Shown here one piece after another: positions 1 to 5,249 of a DNA stretch of 5,633 bases. The stretch is from Candidatus Omnitrophota bacterium (lineage in GTDB: Bacteria; Omnitrophota; Koll11; VGKN01): the NCBI GenBank assembly GCA_016867055.1, contig VGKN01000113.1:1-5633 (forward strand), written 5' to 3'. The first letter of the stretch is position 1, and the number at the start of each line of letters is the position of its first letter. The notes below the pieces were generated by a model that ran no database searches, was not told the origin of the DNA, and saw only the letters and a program-made list of their open reading frames with translations. A program made the translations under genes and the position numbers.

Positions 1-379
1 TGCCAATAAAGCACTTTATATAGGAATTGCTCAAGCATTTTCTAGCAATCGACTCTCCAATATTTCTTATAATATCCAGAGTTTTGTTGAAAGAAATGGT
101 TTTTCGATTGTTAGGGAGTTTGTTGGGCATGGTATAGGAACCGCTATGCATGAAGAACCAAAGATTCCAAATTTTGGCAGACCCGAACAAGGTCCTGAGC
201 TTAAATCTGGCATGGTGTTGGCAATAGAGCCTATGATAAATGAGGGCGTTGCCAGTGTAGAAATATTGGAAGATGGATGGACAGCTGTGACAGCGGATAG
301 GAAACTTTCAGCCCATTTTGAGCACACTGTCTTAGTAGCCGATACTAAACCTGAGGTTTTAACAGAGTGCCAAACTTAG
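1..379 (+). CDS. map: Methionine aminopeptidase type I, 3' part only
   Basis: This enzyme removes the initiator methionine from new proteins, using a two-metal centre in the cytoplasm. Only the last 125 codons are present; the reading frame enters at base 2 and ends at TAG 377-379. The pita-bread fold motifs of the C-terminal half are visible: GHGIG with the metal-ligand His at 128-130, the HEEP motif with a second active-site His at 149-151, AIEP with a ligand Glu at 227-229, and HFEHT with a ligand Glu at 320-322. These correspond to E. coli His171, His178, Glu204 and Glu235. The two ligand aspartates lie upstream of the window. Placement directly before infA is the usual secY-adk-map-infA context. 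The gap to infA is only 12 bases, so they are very probably co-transcribed. Nothing in the visible part looks broken. Confidence 0.97.
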   Translation, partial: ANKALYIGIAQAFSSNRLSNISYNIQSFVERNGFSIVREFVGHGIGTAMHEEPKIPNFGRPEQGPELKSGMVLAIEPMINEGVASVEILEDGWTAVTADRKLSAHFEHTVLVADTKPEVLTECQT

Positions 380-391
380 AGGTGTTATAAT

Positions 392-610
392 ATGCCAAAA
401 GAGGAACCTATAGAGGTGGAGGGAACAGTTGTTGAGGCTCTGCCGAATGCTATGTTCAAGGTTGAGCTTGAAAATGGCCATCGCGTTTTGGCACATGTTT
501 CTGGTAAGATGAGAATGAACTTTATAAGGATACTACCGGGTGATAAGGTGATGCTTGAACTTTCACCCTATGATTTAAATCGTGGTAGAATTACCTATAG
601 GGTAAAATGA
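392..610 (+). CDS. infA: Translation initiation factor IF-1
   Basis: IF-1 is a small OB-fold protein that sits in the 30S A site and helps IF-2 and IF-3 select the initiator tRNA. The product is 72 residues, exactly the usual bacterial length. It carries the family signature: [20 protein letters not shown] at residues 10-29, then [19 protein letters not shown] and a C-terminal [13 protein letters not shown] segment. A ribosome binding site AGAGGTG (378-384) lies 7 bases before the ATG and overlaps the stop of map, which suggests coupled translation. A second stop, TAA, follows the TGA at once. Assignment and start are secure. Confidence 0.98.
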   Translation: MPKEEPIEVEGTVVEALPNAMFKVELENGHRVLAHVSGKMRMNFIRILPGDKVMLELSPYDLNRGRITYRVK

Positions 611-635
611 TAAGAGTAATATTTAGCGTAATAAT

Positions 636-641
636 GGAGGT
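636..641 (+). promoter_or_regulatory. Ribosome binding site deciding the rpmJ GTG start
   Basis: GGAGGT, a strong Shine-Dalgarno match, lies 8 bases before the GTG at 650. It supports GTG as the true start of the 37-codon L36 gene; no ATG lies nearby in that frame. Confidence 0.8.
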
Positions 642-649
642 CTGAAGGG

Positions 650-763
650 GTGAAGGTGCGCTCTAGCATAAAAAGGATTTGCGAAAAATGTAAGATTGTA
701 AGACGTCATGGTATAGTGAGAGTTATCTGTTCAAATCCAAAGCACAAACAAAGACAGGGTTAG
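650..763 (+). CDS. rpmJ: 50S ribosomal protein L36, zinc-binding form
   Basis: L36 is the smallest 50S protein and stabilises 23S rRNA near the base of the L7/L12 stalk. The frame starts with GTG at 650 and gives 37 residues beginning [14 protein letters not shown] and ending KHKQRQG, the canonical length and ends. Cys11, Cys14, Cys27 and His32 form the complete zinc ribbon, so this is the zinc-containing (C+) type. The start is fixed by the conserved MKVR N-terminus and by GGAGGT at 636-641, 8 bases upstream. It sits between infA and rpsM, its standard place. The gene is easily missed because of its size and its GTG start. Confidence 0.97.
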   Translation: MKVRSSIKRICEKCKIVRRHGIVRVICSNPKHKQRQG

Positions 764-785
764 ATATTTAAGGAGGAAGAAGTAA

Positions 786-1169
786 ATGCCCAGAATTGTA
801 GGAGTAGATATCCCAAAGGAAAAGAAGATTGAGATTGCGCTCACGTATATTTATGGAATTGGGAGAACCCTTTCTAATAAAATATTAGCCGGTTGTGGAA
901 TTGACCCATCTAAGAGGGCAAAGGACCTCACTGAGGAAGAAGTTTCAAGACTTTCCTCAGGGATACAAAAGGACTATAAAATAGAGGGAGAGCTAAGAAG
1001 AGAGATTTCTCAGAATATAAAAAGGCTTATGGACATAGGTTCTTATAGAGGCTTAAGGCATAAAAGGGGTTTGCCTGTCAGGGGGCAGAGGACTCACACG
1101 AATGCAAGAACCAGAAAAGGACCGAGGCGCACAATAGGTGTGAAAAAGAAGGAGAAAAAGGTTGGCTGA
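786..1169 (+). CDS. rpsM: 30S ribosomal protein S13
   Basis: S13 lies in the head of the 30S subunit, contacting the P-site tRNA and the B1 bridges to the 50S subunit. The 127 residues match the family from end to end. They open with [10 protein letters not shown] and the helix-turn-helix-like [14 protein letters not shown] segment (about 22-35). The strongly conserved [18 protein letters not shown] block follows at about 87-104. The protein ends in a basic tail that normally reaches towards tRNA, here finishing [11 protein letters not shown] near-perfect AAGGAGG (770-776) lies 9 bases before the ATG. The gene's stop lies inside the start of rpsK, so the two are probably translationally coupled. 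In E. coli the leader before rpsM is the S4 autoregulatory site. Here the gap from rpmJ is only 22 bases, too short for that structure. Confidence 0.98.
   Translation: MPRIVGVDIPKEKKIEIALTYIYGIGRTLSNKILAGCGIDPSKRAKDLTEEEVSRLSSGIQKDYKIEGELRREISQNIKRLMDIGSYRGLRHKRGLPVRGQRTHTNARTRKGPRRTIGVKKKEKKVG
1149..1154 (+). promoter_or_regulatory. Ribosome binding site for the rpsK TTG start
   Basis: AAGGAG inside the 3' end of rpsM stands 7 bases before TTG 1162. Together with the conserved S11 N-terminus it identifies TTG as the start. No ATG or GTG in this frame would give a normal-length S11. Confidence 0.75.
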
Positions 1170-1557
1170 TAAGCAGAAGAAATTTAAATCCCGCAAGAAA
1201 ACCATAAAACATATCACAAGCGGCATAGCACACATACAGGCTTCGTTTAATAATACCATAGTTACCATCACTGACAAGAACGGAAATGCTATTACATGGG
1301 CTTCTAGCGGCTCTGTTGGTTTCAGCGGTTCAAAGAAATCCACACCGTTTGCTGCTCAGGTGGCAGCAGAGAATGCCGCAAAAAAAGCCATTGAGCAGGG
1401 AGTAAAAGAAGTTGAGGTGTATGTAAAAGGTCCTGGTGCAGGGAGGGAATCTGCTATAAGGGCGCTGCAGGCCGCAGGGCTTGCTATAAGTGTAATAAAA
1501 GATGTAACTCCTATACCGCATAATGGTTGTAGACCGCCCAAAAGAAGAAGGGTTTAG
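1162..1557 (+). CDS. rpsK: 30S ribosomal protein S11
   Basis: S11 belongs to the 30S platform and helps shape the mRNA exit/E-site region with S7 and S18. The product is 131 residues. It shows [18 protein letters not shown] (21-38), [13 protein letters not shown] (58-70), [14 protein letters not shown] (89-102) and the hallmark C-terminus [16 protein letters not shown]. Asn121-Gly122 matches the Asn-Gly site that forms isoaspartate in E. coli S11. The start is TTG at 1162, chosen because it gives the usual basic N-terminal arm ([13 protein letters not shown]) and has AAGGAG 7 bases upstream. It overlaps the end of rpsM by 8 bases in another frame. TTG starts are weaker, so re-initiation after rpsM may set the S11 level. 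Confidence 0.97.
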   Translation: MADKQKKFKSRKKTIKHITSGIAHIQASFNNTIVTITDKNGNAITWASSGSVGFSGSKKSTPFAAQVAAENAAKKAIEQGVKEVEVYVKGPGAGRESAIRALQAAGLAISVIKDVTPIPHNGCRPPKRRRV

Positions 1558-1578
1558 TAGTTTAATTGGAGGATATAG

Positions 1579-2205
1579 ATGTCAAAATATCTGGGACCCG
1601 CTTGTAGGCTATGTAGAAAAGAGGGGGTAAAGCTCTTTTTAAAAGGCACGAGGTGCCAGAGCGAGAAATGCGCTTTTAATAGAAGAGATTACACGCCTGG
1701 CCAACATGGCTCAAAAAGAACAAAGCTTTCAGATTATGGCTTTCAGCTAAGGGAAAAACAAAAGGTAAAAAGGATTTACGGTGTTTTAGAAAAACAGTTT
1801 AGAAGATATTTCAAATTGTCAGAGAAATCAAAAGGGGTTACAGGTGAAAAACTTTTGGAACTTCTTGAGAGGAGACTTGACAACGTAATATTTAGACTCT
1901 GTTATGCGCCTTCCCGTCAGGCTGCCCGCCAGATTGTTAAACATAATCATATAAGAGTTGATAGTAAAAGGGTAAATATTCCCTCTTTTCTTGTTAAAGA
2001 AGGAGATATTATTGAGGTTATAGGTAACGAAAATTTTATTAAGAATGTAAAACAGATTTTCGGGCTTGTTAAGGAAAGGGGTGCCCCTGGTTGGCTTGAG
2101 GTAGACTCTGAAAATCTAAAAGGTAAGGTGGTAAGATTACCCCTAAGAGAGGATATAGGTTTCCCAATACAAGAAAAACTGATAGTAGAACTTTACTCGA
2201 AGTAA
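1579..2205 (+). CDS. rpsD: 30S ribosomal protein S4, zinc-binding form
   Basis: S4 is a primary 16S rRNA binding protein that nucleates assembly of the 30S body; in several bacteria it also represses its own operon by binding mRNA. The product is 208 residues, normal for the family. The N-terminal zinc finger is complete, with Cys9, Cys12, Cys26 and Cys31, as in zinc-type S4 proteins such as that of Thermus. RRDYTPGQHG (35-44) is the conserved rRNA-binding stretch. The S4 RNA-binding domain covers about 98-160 (RRLDNVIFRL, then PSRQAARQIVKHNHIRVD). The family's C-terminal motif LIVELYSK is intact. GGAGG (1568-1572) lies 6 bases before the ATG. Presence here, between rpsK and rpoA, is typical of many non-Firmicute lineages. 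Confidence 0.98.
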   Translation: MSKYLGPACRLCRKEGVKLFLKGTRCQSEKCAFNRRDYTPGQHGSKRTKLSDYGFQLREKQKVKRIYGVLEKQFRRYFKLSEKSKGVTGEKLLELLERRLDNVIFRLCYAPSRQAARQIVKHNHIRVDSKRVNIPSFLVKEGDIIEVIGNENFIKNVKQIFGLVKERGAPGWLEVDSENLKGKVVRLPLREDIGFPIQEKLIVELYSK

Positions 2206-2256
2206 TATAGCTAATAGGCGTTGAGGTATTTTTCAGATAAAAGATTTCCCAATACA
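2160..2256 (+). repeat. Short direct repeat spanning rpsD end and the rpsD-rpoA gap
   Basis: TTTCCCAATACA occurs exactly at 2160-2171, inside the last codons of rpsD, and again at 2245-2256 in the gap, 85 bases apart. The flanking bases show only loose similarity. It may be a remnant of a small duplication of the rpsD tail, or chance. Confidence 0.35.
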
Positions 2257-2326
2257 GTAATCAAATAAGAAGATCTGTTTAAGGAACTATTTTTGCGAGT
2301 TTAAGTTGCACCTTCAAAAAAGCGAT

Positions 2327-2374
2327 TAAGAGAGAATGACTTATGAGGTTATTGCATCATAAGTCATGAGCTTA
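2327..2374 (+). promoter_or_regulatory. Hairpin upstream of rpoA, possible translation or mRNA-stability element
   Basis: The 185-base gap 2206-2390 is the longest gene-free stretch in the ribosomal operon. It contains a perfect inverted repeat: ATGACTTATGA (2336-2346) pairs with TCATAAGTCAT (2357-2367) around a 10-base loop. An outer TAAG/CTTA pair (2327-2330, 2371-2374) could extend the stem past a small internal loop. No run of T follows, so it does not look like an intrinsic terminator. The rpoA ribosome binding site AAAGGAGG (2377-2384) starts only 10 bases after the main stem. A role in controlling rpoA translation, RNase processing or repressor binding is inference. I found no convincing -35/-10 pair elsewhere in the gap, so rpoA is probably read through from upstream. 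Confidence 0.55.
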
Positions 2375-2390
2375 TTAAAGGAGGGGTAAA

Positions 2391-3380
2391 ATGGGAGTTA
2401 TTCTTCGCGACTTTGAGATGCCAAAAAGACTTGATTGTGATGAAAAGACATTAATCCCAACATATGGAAGGTTCATTGCTGAGCCCTTTGAAAGAGGTTA
2501 TGGAATTACAATAGGAAACTCTTTAAGAAGGGTTTTATTGTCATCAATAGAGGGCAGTGCTGTAAAATCGGTTAAGATAGATGGTGTATTACATGAATTT
2601 TCTACTATAAGTGGAGTTGTTGAGGATATTTCTCAGATAATATTAAACGTAAAAAGTCTTATTCTACGTTGTCATTCAAAAACACCCAAAATGATTTATA
2701 TTAAAATTGATAAGAAGGGGAAGGTTTTAGCCAGAGATATTATATCTGATGAAACGGTTGAAATTTTAAATCCAGATTTGCATATAGCAACCCTTACGAA
2801 GAATGTAGCCTTTAACGTTGAGATGGAGGTAGGAAGGGGCAGAGGCTATGTTCCTTCTGAGAAAAACAAAAAAGAGGATCAGCCAATAGGAGTGATACCC
2901 ATAGATTCTGTCTTTTCCCCTGTAAAAAAGGTAAATTTTAGTGTTGAGAATACGAGGGTAGGCCAGATAACCGACTATGACAGATTGATACTTGAGATTT
3001 GGACAAATGGCAGCATAACCCCAAAGGATGCGCTTTTATATGCAGCCAATATCCTCCAGAAACACTTGGACATATTTGTAAATTTTGGTAAATTGCCTTT
3101 AGAGGAAGAAGAGGAAGCGCCAAAAGAGGATAAGGAATTGCTTGAAAAACTGAAAATGCCGATTAGCGAGTTAGAACTTTCAGTAAGAAGCGCAAATTGC
3201 CTTAGAGAGGCTAAGATAAAGACGATAGGAGACCTCGTAAAAAAGAGCGAGGCAGATATGTTAAAAAATAGAAACTTTGGAAAAAAATCCCTTGCAGAGA
3301 TAAACGAGATTCTAAAAGGGATGGGTCTTTCCTTGGGAATGAAAATTGAAAGCACCCCAGTAATAAAGAAGGAAGAATAA
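2391..3380 (+). CDS. rpoA: DNA-directed RNA polymerase subunit alpha
   Basis: Alpha forms the dimer on which beta and beta' assemble, and its C-terminal domain contacts promoter UP elements and activators. The product is 329 residues, the same size as the E. coli protein. The N-terminal domain shows the dimerisation helix motif GYGITIGNSLRRVLLSSIEG (36-55) and runs to about 235. An acidic linker (EEEEE at about 238-242, then PKEDKE) follows. The C-terminal domain covers about 255-320. It keeps the DNA-contact residues known in E. coli, shifted by one: Arg266, Asn269, Cys270, Gly297, Lys299, Ser300 and Glu303. UP-element recognition should therefore be normal. The strong site AAAGGAGG lies 6 bases before the ATG. 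The stop TAA shares one base with the rplQ ATG. Confidence 0.98.
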   Translation: MGVILRDFEMPKRLDCDEKTLIPTYGRFIAEPFERGYGITIGNSLRRVLLSSIEGSAVKSVKIDGVLHEFSTISGVVEDISQIILNVKSLILRCHSKTPKMIYIKIDKKGKVLARDIISDETVEILNPDLHIATLTKNVAFNVEMEVGRGRGYVPSEKNKKEDQPIGVIPIDSVFSPVKKVNFSVENTRVGQITDYDRLILEIWTNGSITPKDALLYAANILQKHLDIFVNFGKLPLEEEEEAPKEDKELLEKLKMPISELELSVRSANCLREAKIKTIGDLVKKSEADMLKNRNFGKKSLAEINEILKGMGLSLGMKIESTPVIKKEE

Positions 3381-3964
3381 TGAGACACAGAAAAAATAGT
3401 AGAAAACTTTCAAGGCAGCAAAGCCATAGAAAGGCGATGTTAAGCAATATGGCCAGAAGTCTTATTATATATCAACGGATTAAAACCACGTTAGCTAAGG
3501 CAAAGGAGTCAAGGCGACTTGTTGAACGCCTGATAACGCTTGGTAAGAAAAACACTCTGCATTCAAGGCGCTTATGTTATGATATTCTTAGGGATAGGGA
3601 GCTTGTGAGAAAGCTTTTTTTAGAGATAGCGCCCCTTTTTAAAGATAGGAACGGTGGATTTACAAGGATAGTGAGACTCAAAAACAGGTCTGGTGATGGC
3701 GCAGGCATTGTGATCTTTGAACTTGTAGAGAAGCCAAAAAAAGAGGAAAAAGCAAAAAGGATAAGAGAAGAGAAACCAAAGGAAGAAAAACCTCCAAAAG
3801 AAATAACCAAGAAGGAAGAAAAACCAAAGATTGAGAAACCCAAGACAGAAGAAATACCAGAAAAACAGGAAAAACCTCAGGAAGAAAAACCAAAACCTTC
3901 TGAAGAAAAACCTAAGAAAAAACATGGTTTTTTAGATGGGATAAGAAAATTTTTTAAAAAATAG
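3380..3964 (+). CDS. rplQ: 50S ribosomal protein L17 with long charged C-terminal tail
   Basis: L17 binds 23S rRNA near the peptide exit tunnel on the 50S surface. Residues 1-117 are a complete ordinary L17: MRHRKNSRKLSRQQSHRKAM at the start, SLIIYQRIKTTLAKAKESRR (27-46), and the closing GFTRIVRLKNRSGDGAGIVIFELVE. The family norm is about 115-130 residues, but this protein continues to 194. The extra 77 residues are almost only Lys, Glu and Pro, and include an 11-residue tandem repeat (residues 135-178). They end in a small hydrophobic/basic segment, HGFLDGIRKFFKK, that could form an amphipathic helix. The tail is in frame with no sign of a frameshift and ends just before the operon terminator. 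ATG overlaps the rpoA stop by one base, and AAGGA (3369-3373) lies inside the rpoA end. Tails on L17 are known in some phyla; the role of this one is unknown. Confidence 0.96.
   Translation: MRHRKNSRKLSRQQSHRKAMLSNMARSLIIYQRIKTTLAKAKESRRLVERLITLGKKNTLHSRRLCYDILRDRELVRKLFLEIAPLFKDRNGGFTRIVRLKNRSGDGAGIVIFELVEKPKKEEKAKRIREEKPKEEKPPKEITKKEEKPKIEKPKTEEIPEKQEKPQEEKPKPSEEKPKKKHGFLDGIRKFFKK
3782..3913 (+). repeat. Four 33-bp tandem repeats coding for 11-residue EEKP units
   Basis: Units begin at 3782, 3815, 3848 and 3881. Units 1, 2 and 4 open with exactly GAAGAAAAACC; unit 3 differs in that block by one base (GAAGAAATACC). The encoded units are EEKPPKEITKK, EEKPKIEKPKT, EEIPEKQEKPQ and EEKPKPSEEKP, residues 135-178 of L17. 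Another exact GAAGAAAAACC at 3902 falls off-register within unit 4. The period is a multiple of three, so copy-number change would keep the frame. Confidence 0.8.
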
Positions 3965-3995
3965 ATCTAAAATTTTATCACTGTTTTTTAAATCC

Positions 3996-4027
3996 TTTGG
4001 GGGCTATAATGCCCCCAAAATTATTTT
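3996..4027 (+). terminator. Intrinsic terminator of the ribosomal-protein operon
   Basis: TTTGGGGGC (3996-4004) pairs perfectly with GCCCCCAAA (4011-4019) around a six-base loop, TATAAT. The T-rich tract ATTATTTT follows (4020-4027). The GC-rich stem stands out sharply in this AT-rich gap, 31 bases after the rplQ stop. The opposite strand lacks a T run after the stem, so it acts in one direction. It ends transcripts from the upstream ribosomal genes. Confidence 0.9.
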
Positions 4028-4057
4028 GACAAAAAAAATTTTTAAGTATAATATAAT
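4026..4057 (+). promoter_or_regulatory. Sigma-70-type promoter for the aminotransferase operon
   Basis: A perfect -35 hexamer TTGACA (4026-4031) is followed by the -10 region TATAATATAAT (4047-4057). Three overlapping -10 readings are possible: TATAAT at 4047 (15-base spacer), TAATAT at 4049 (17-base spacer) and TATAAT at 4052 (20-base spacer). The middle one has the ideal spacing, while the outer ones have the ideal sequence. Transcription would begin roughly at 4060-4065, leaving a very short leader before the ATG at 4080. The -35 box overlaps the last two bases of the terminator T tract, so the two operons abut. Confidence 0.75.
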
Positions 4058-4079
4058 CTTCTAATTATTTGTTAAGAAA

Positions 4080-5249
4080 ATGTTAGCAAAGAGAATAGAA
4101 AAGGTTAGCCCGTCTACAACGCTGGCAATCTCAGCCAAGGCAAAGGCTCTTAAAAATCAAGGTCTTAATGTTATAAGTTTTACAGCAGGTGAGCCAGATT
4201 TTGATACTCCTTCCCATATAAAAGAGGCCGCAATTAAATCCATAAAAGAGGGTTTTACAAAATATACACCCACTACTGGGATAATGGACTTAAAACTTGC
4301 TATCCATGAAAAATTCAAAATAGATAATAACCTAGAATATGAACCTTCTCAGATAGTTGTTTCTTGTGGTGCTAAGCATTCACTATACAATATATTTCAG
4401 GTAATCTGTCAGGAGGCTGATGAGGTGATTATTCCCTCCCCCTATTGGATAAGTTATTTAGAAATGGTAAAACTTTCTGGCGCAAAGCCCGTTATTTTAG
4501 AGACTTCCCCTGAGAATGATTACAAGGTTAAAATAAGTACCCTTAAAAAGAGCGTAAATAAAAGAACAAAGGCCTTCATACTTAACAGCCCCTCTAATCC
4601 TACAGGCACAGTCTATAGTCATAATGAACTCAAAGGCTTAGCTGAATTTTTCTTAGAACATGATATCTTTGTAATAAGTGATGAAATCTATGAAAGATTA
4701 ATTTATGATGGCCTTACGCATATTTCTATTGCCTCCCTTAACAAGGATATCTTCAGTAAAACTATAGTGGTAAATGGACCTTCTAAAACATATGCAATGA
4801 CCGGATGGCGTATAGGTTATCTTGGTGCCAGGGGAGATATTGCCGATGCAATAGGAAGGCTTCAGGATCATTCCACCTCAAACCCTACCTCCATAAGTCA
4901 AATAGCAGCACTTTCTGCTATTAAGGGTGAACAGGGATGTGTATCAGAGATGGTATCTGAGTTTAAAAAAAGACGGGATGTTATGATGGATATGTTAGAA
5001 GGAATTGAGGGATTACGTTTTTTTAAGCCTTCCGGAGCCTTTTATATTTTTTGTGATATATCAAGATTTAGTTTATCCTCTGAAGACTTCGCAAATCACT
5101 TGCTTCAAGAGGCACTTGTAGCATGCATCCCGGGTAATGGTTTTGGGTTTGATACCCATATAAGATTAAGTTTTGCCATATCCCTAGAGGAAATAAAAGA
5201 GGGCATAAACAGGATTTCAAGATGGGTAAGACAATTGCAGAAAAAATAA
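4080..5249 (+). CDS. Class I PLP-dependent aminotransferase, aspartate aminotransferase (Ib) type
   Basis: It transfers an amino group between an amino acid and a 2-oxoacid, using pyridoxal phosphate, in the cytoplasm. The 389 residues cover the whole fold. The N-terminal segment VISFTAGEPDFDTP (31-44) is typical of subgroup Ib enzymes such as that of Thermus. SPYW (120-123) supplies the ring-stacking aromatic. NSPSNPTG (169-176) holds Asn173, SDEIY (200-204) holds Asp201 and Tyr204, and GPSKTYAMTGWRIGY (233-247) holds the Schiff-base Lys236. Arg362 in HIRLSFA should bind the substrate carboxylate. No key residue is missing. Substrate choice (aspartate, prephenate, or a branched or longer 2-oxoacid) cannot be settled from sequence, so I give no gene symbol. 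The start has almost no Shine-Dalgarno sequence, but the conserved N-terminus supports it. Its own promoter lies upstream, and the next gene overlaps its end. Confidence 0.94.
   Translation: MLAKRIEKVSPSTTLAISAKAKALKNQGLNVISFTAGEPDFDTPSHIKEAAIKSIKEGFTKYTPTTGIMDLKLAIHEKFKIDNNLEYEPSQIVVSCGAKHSLYNIFQVICQEADEVIIPSPYWISYLEMVKLSGAKPVILETSPENDYKVKISTLKKSVNKRTKAFILNSPSNPTGTVYSHNELKGLAEFFLEHDIFVISDEIYERLIYDGLTHISIASLNKDIFSKTIVVNGPSKTYAMTGWRIGYLGARGDIADAIGRLQDHSTSNPTSISQIAALSAIKGEQGCVSEMVSEFKKRRDVMMDMLEGIEGLRFFKPSGAFYIFCDISRFSLSSEDFANHLLQEALVACIPGNGFGFDTHIRLSFAISLEEIKEGINRISRWVRQLQKK

Noticed and set aside
386..391. TATAAT directly before the infA ATG as a possible promoter -10 box
   Set aside because: No -35-like sequence lies at the right distance (around 363-368 reads CAGAGT), and transcription would begin inside the infA coding region.
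764..785. An E. coli-like S4 autoregulatory pseudoknot before rpsM
   Set aside because: Only 22 bases separate rpmJ and rpsM and these are mostly the ribosome binding site; there is no room for the structure unless it extends into rpmJ, and I see no evidence for that.
2206..2390. A dedicated promoter for rpoA-rplQ in the rpsD-rpoA gap
   Set aside because: Candidates such as TTGAGG (2221), TTGCGA (2293) and TTGCAC (2306) have no acceptable -10 box at 16-18 bases, so I do not call one.
2975..3447. Minus-strand open frames across the rpoA C-terminal region
   Set aside because: They lie opposite conserved alpha C-terminal domain codons, resemble no family I know, and have no promoter or ribosome binding site; they are shadows of rpoA and rplQ.
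3577..3925. Long minus-strand reading frames, rich in Phe and Leu, opposite the L17 tail
   Set aside because: They are the complement of the A/G-rich Lys/Glu codons. They follow the plus-strand composition, have no ribosome binding site, and overlap a clear rplQ.
3965..3995. Possible end of the L17 tail caused by a frameshift into non-coding DNA
   Set aside because: The tail keeps the same frame, its repeat period is a multiple of three, and it ends at a normal TAG just before a proper terminator, so it reads as genuine coding sequence.
4005..4010. TATAAT in the loop of the terminator as a possible -10 element
   Set aside because: No -35 match lies about 17 bases upstream, and the real -35/-10 set follows at 4026-4057. 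It is most likely coincidence in AT-rich DNA.
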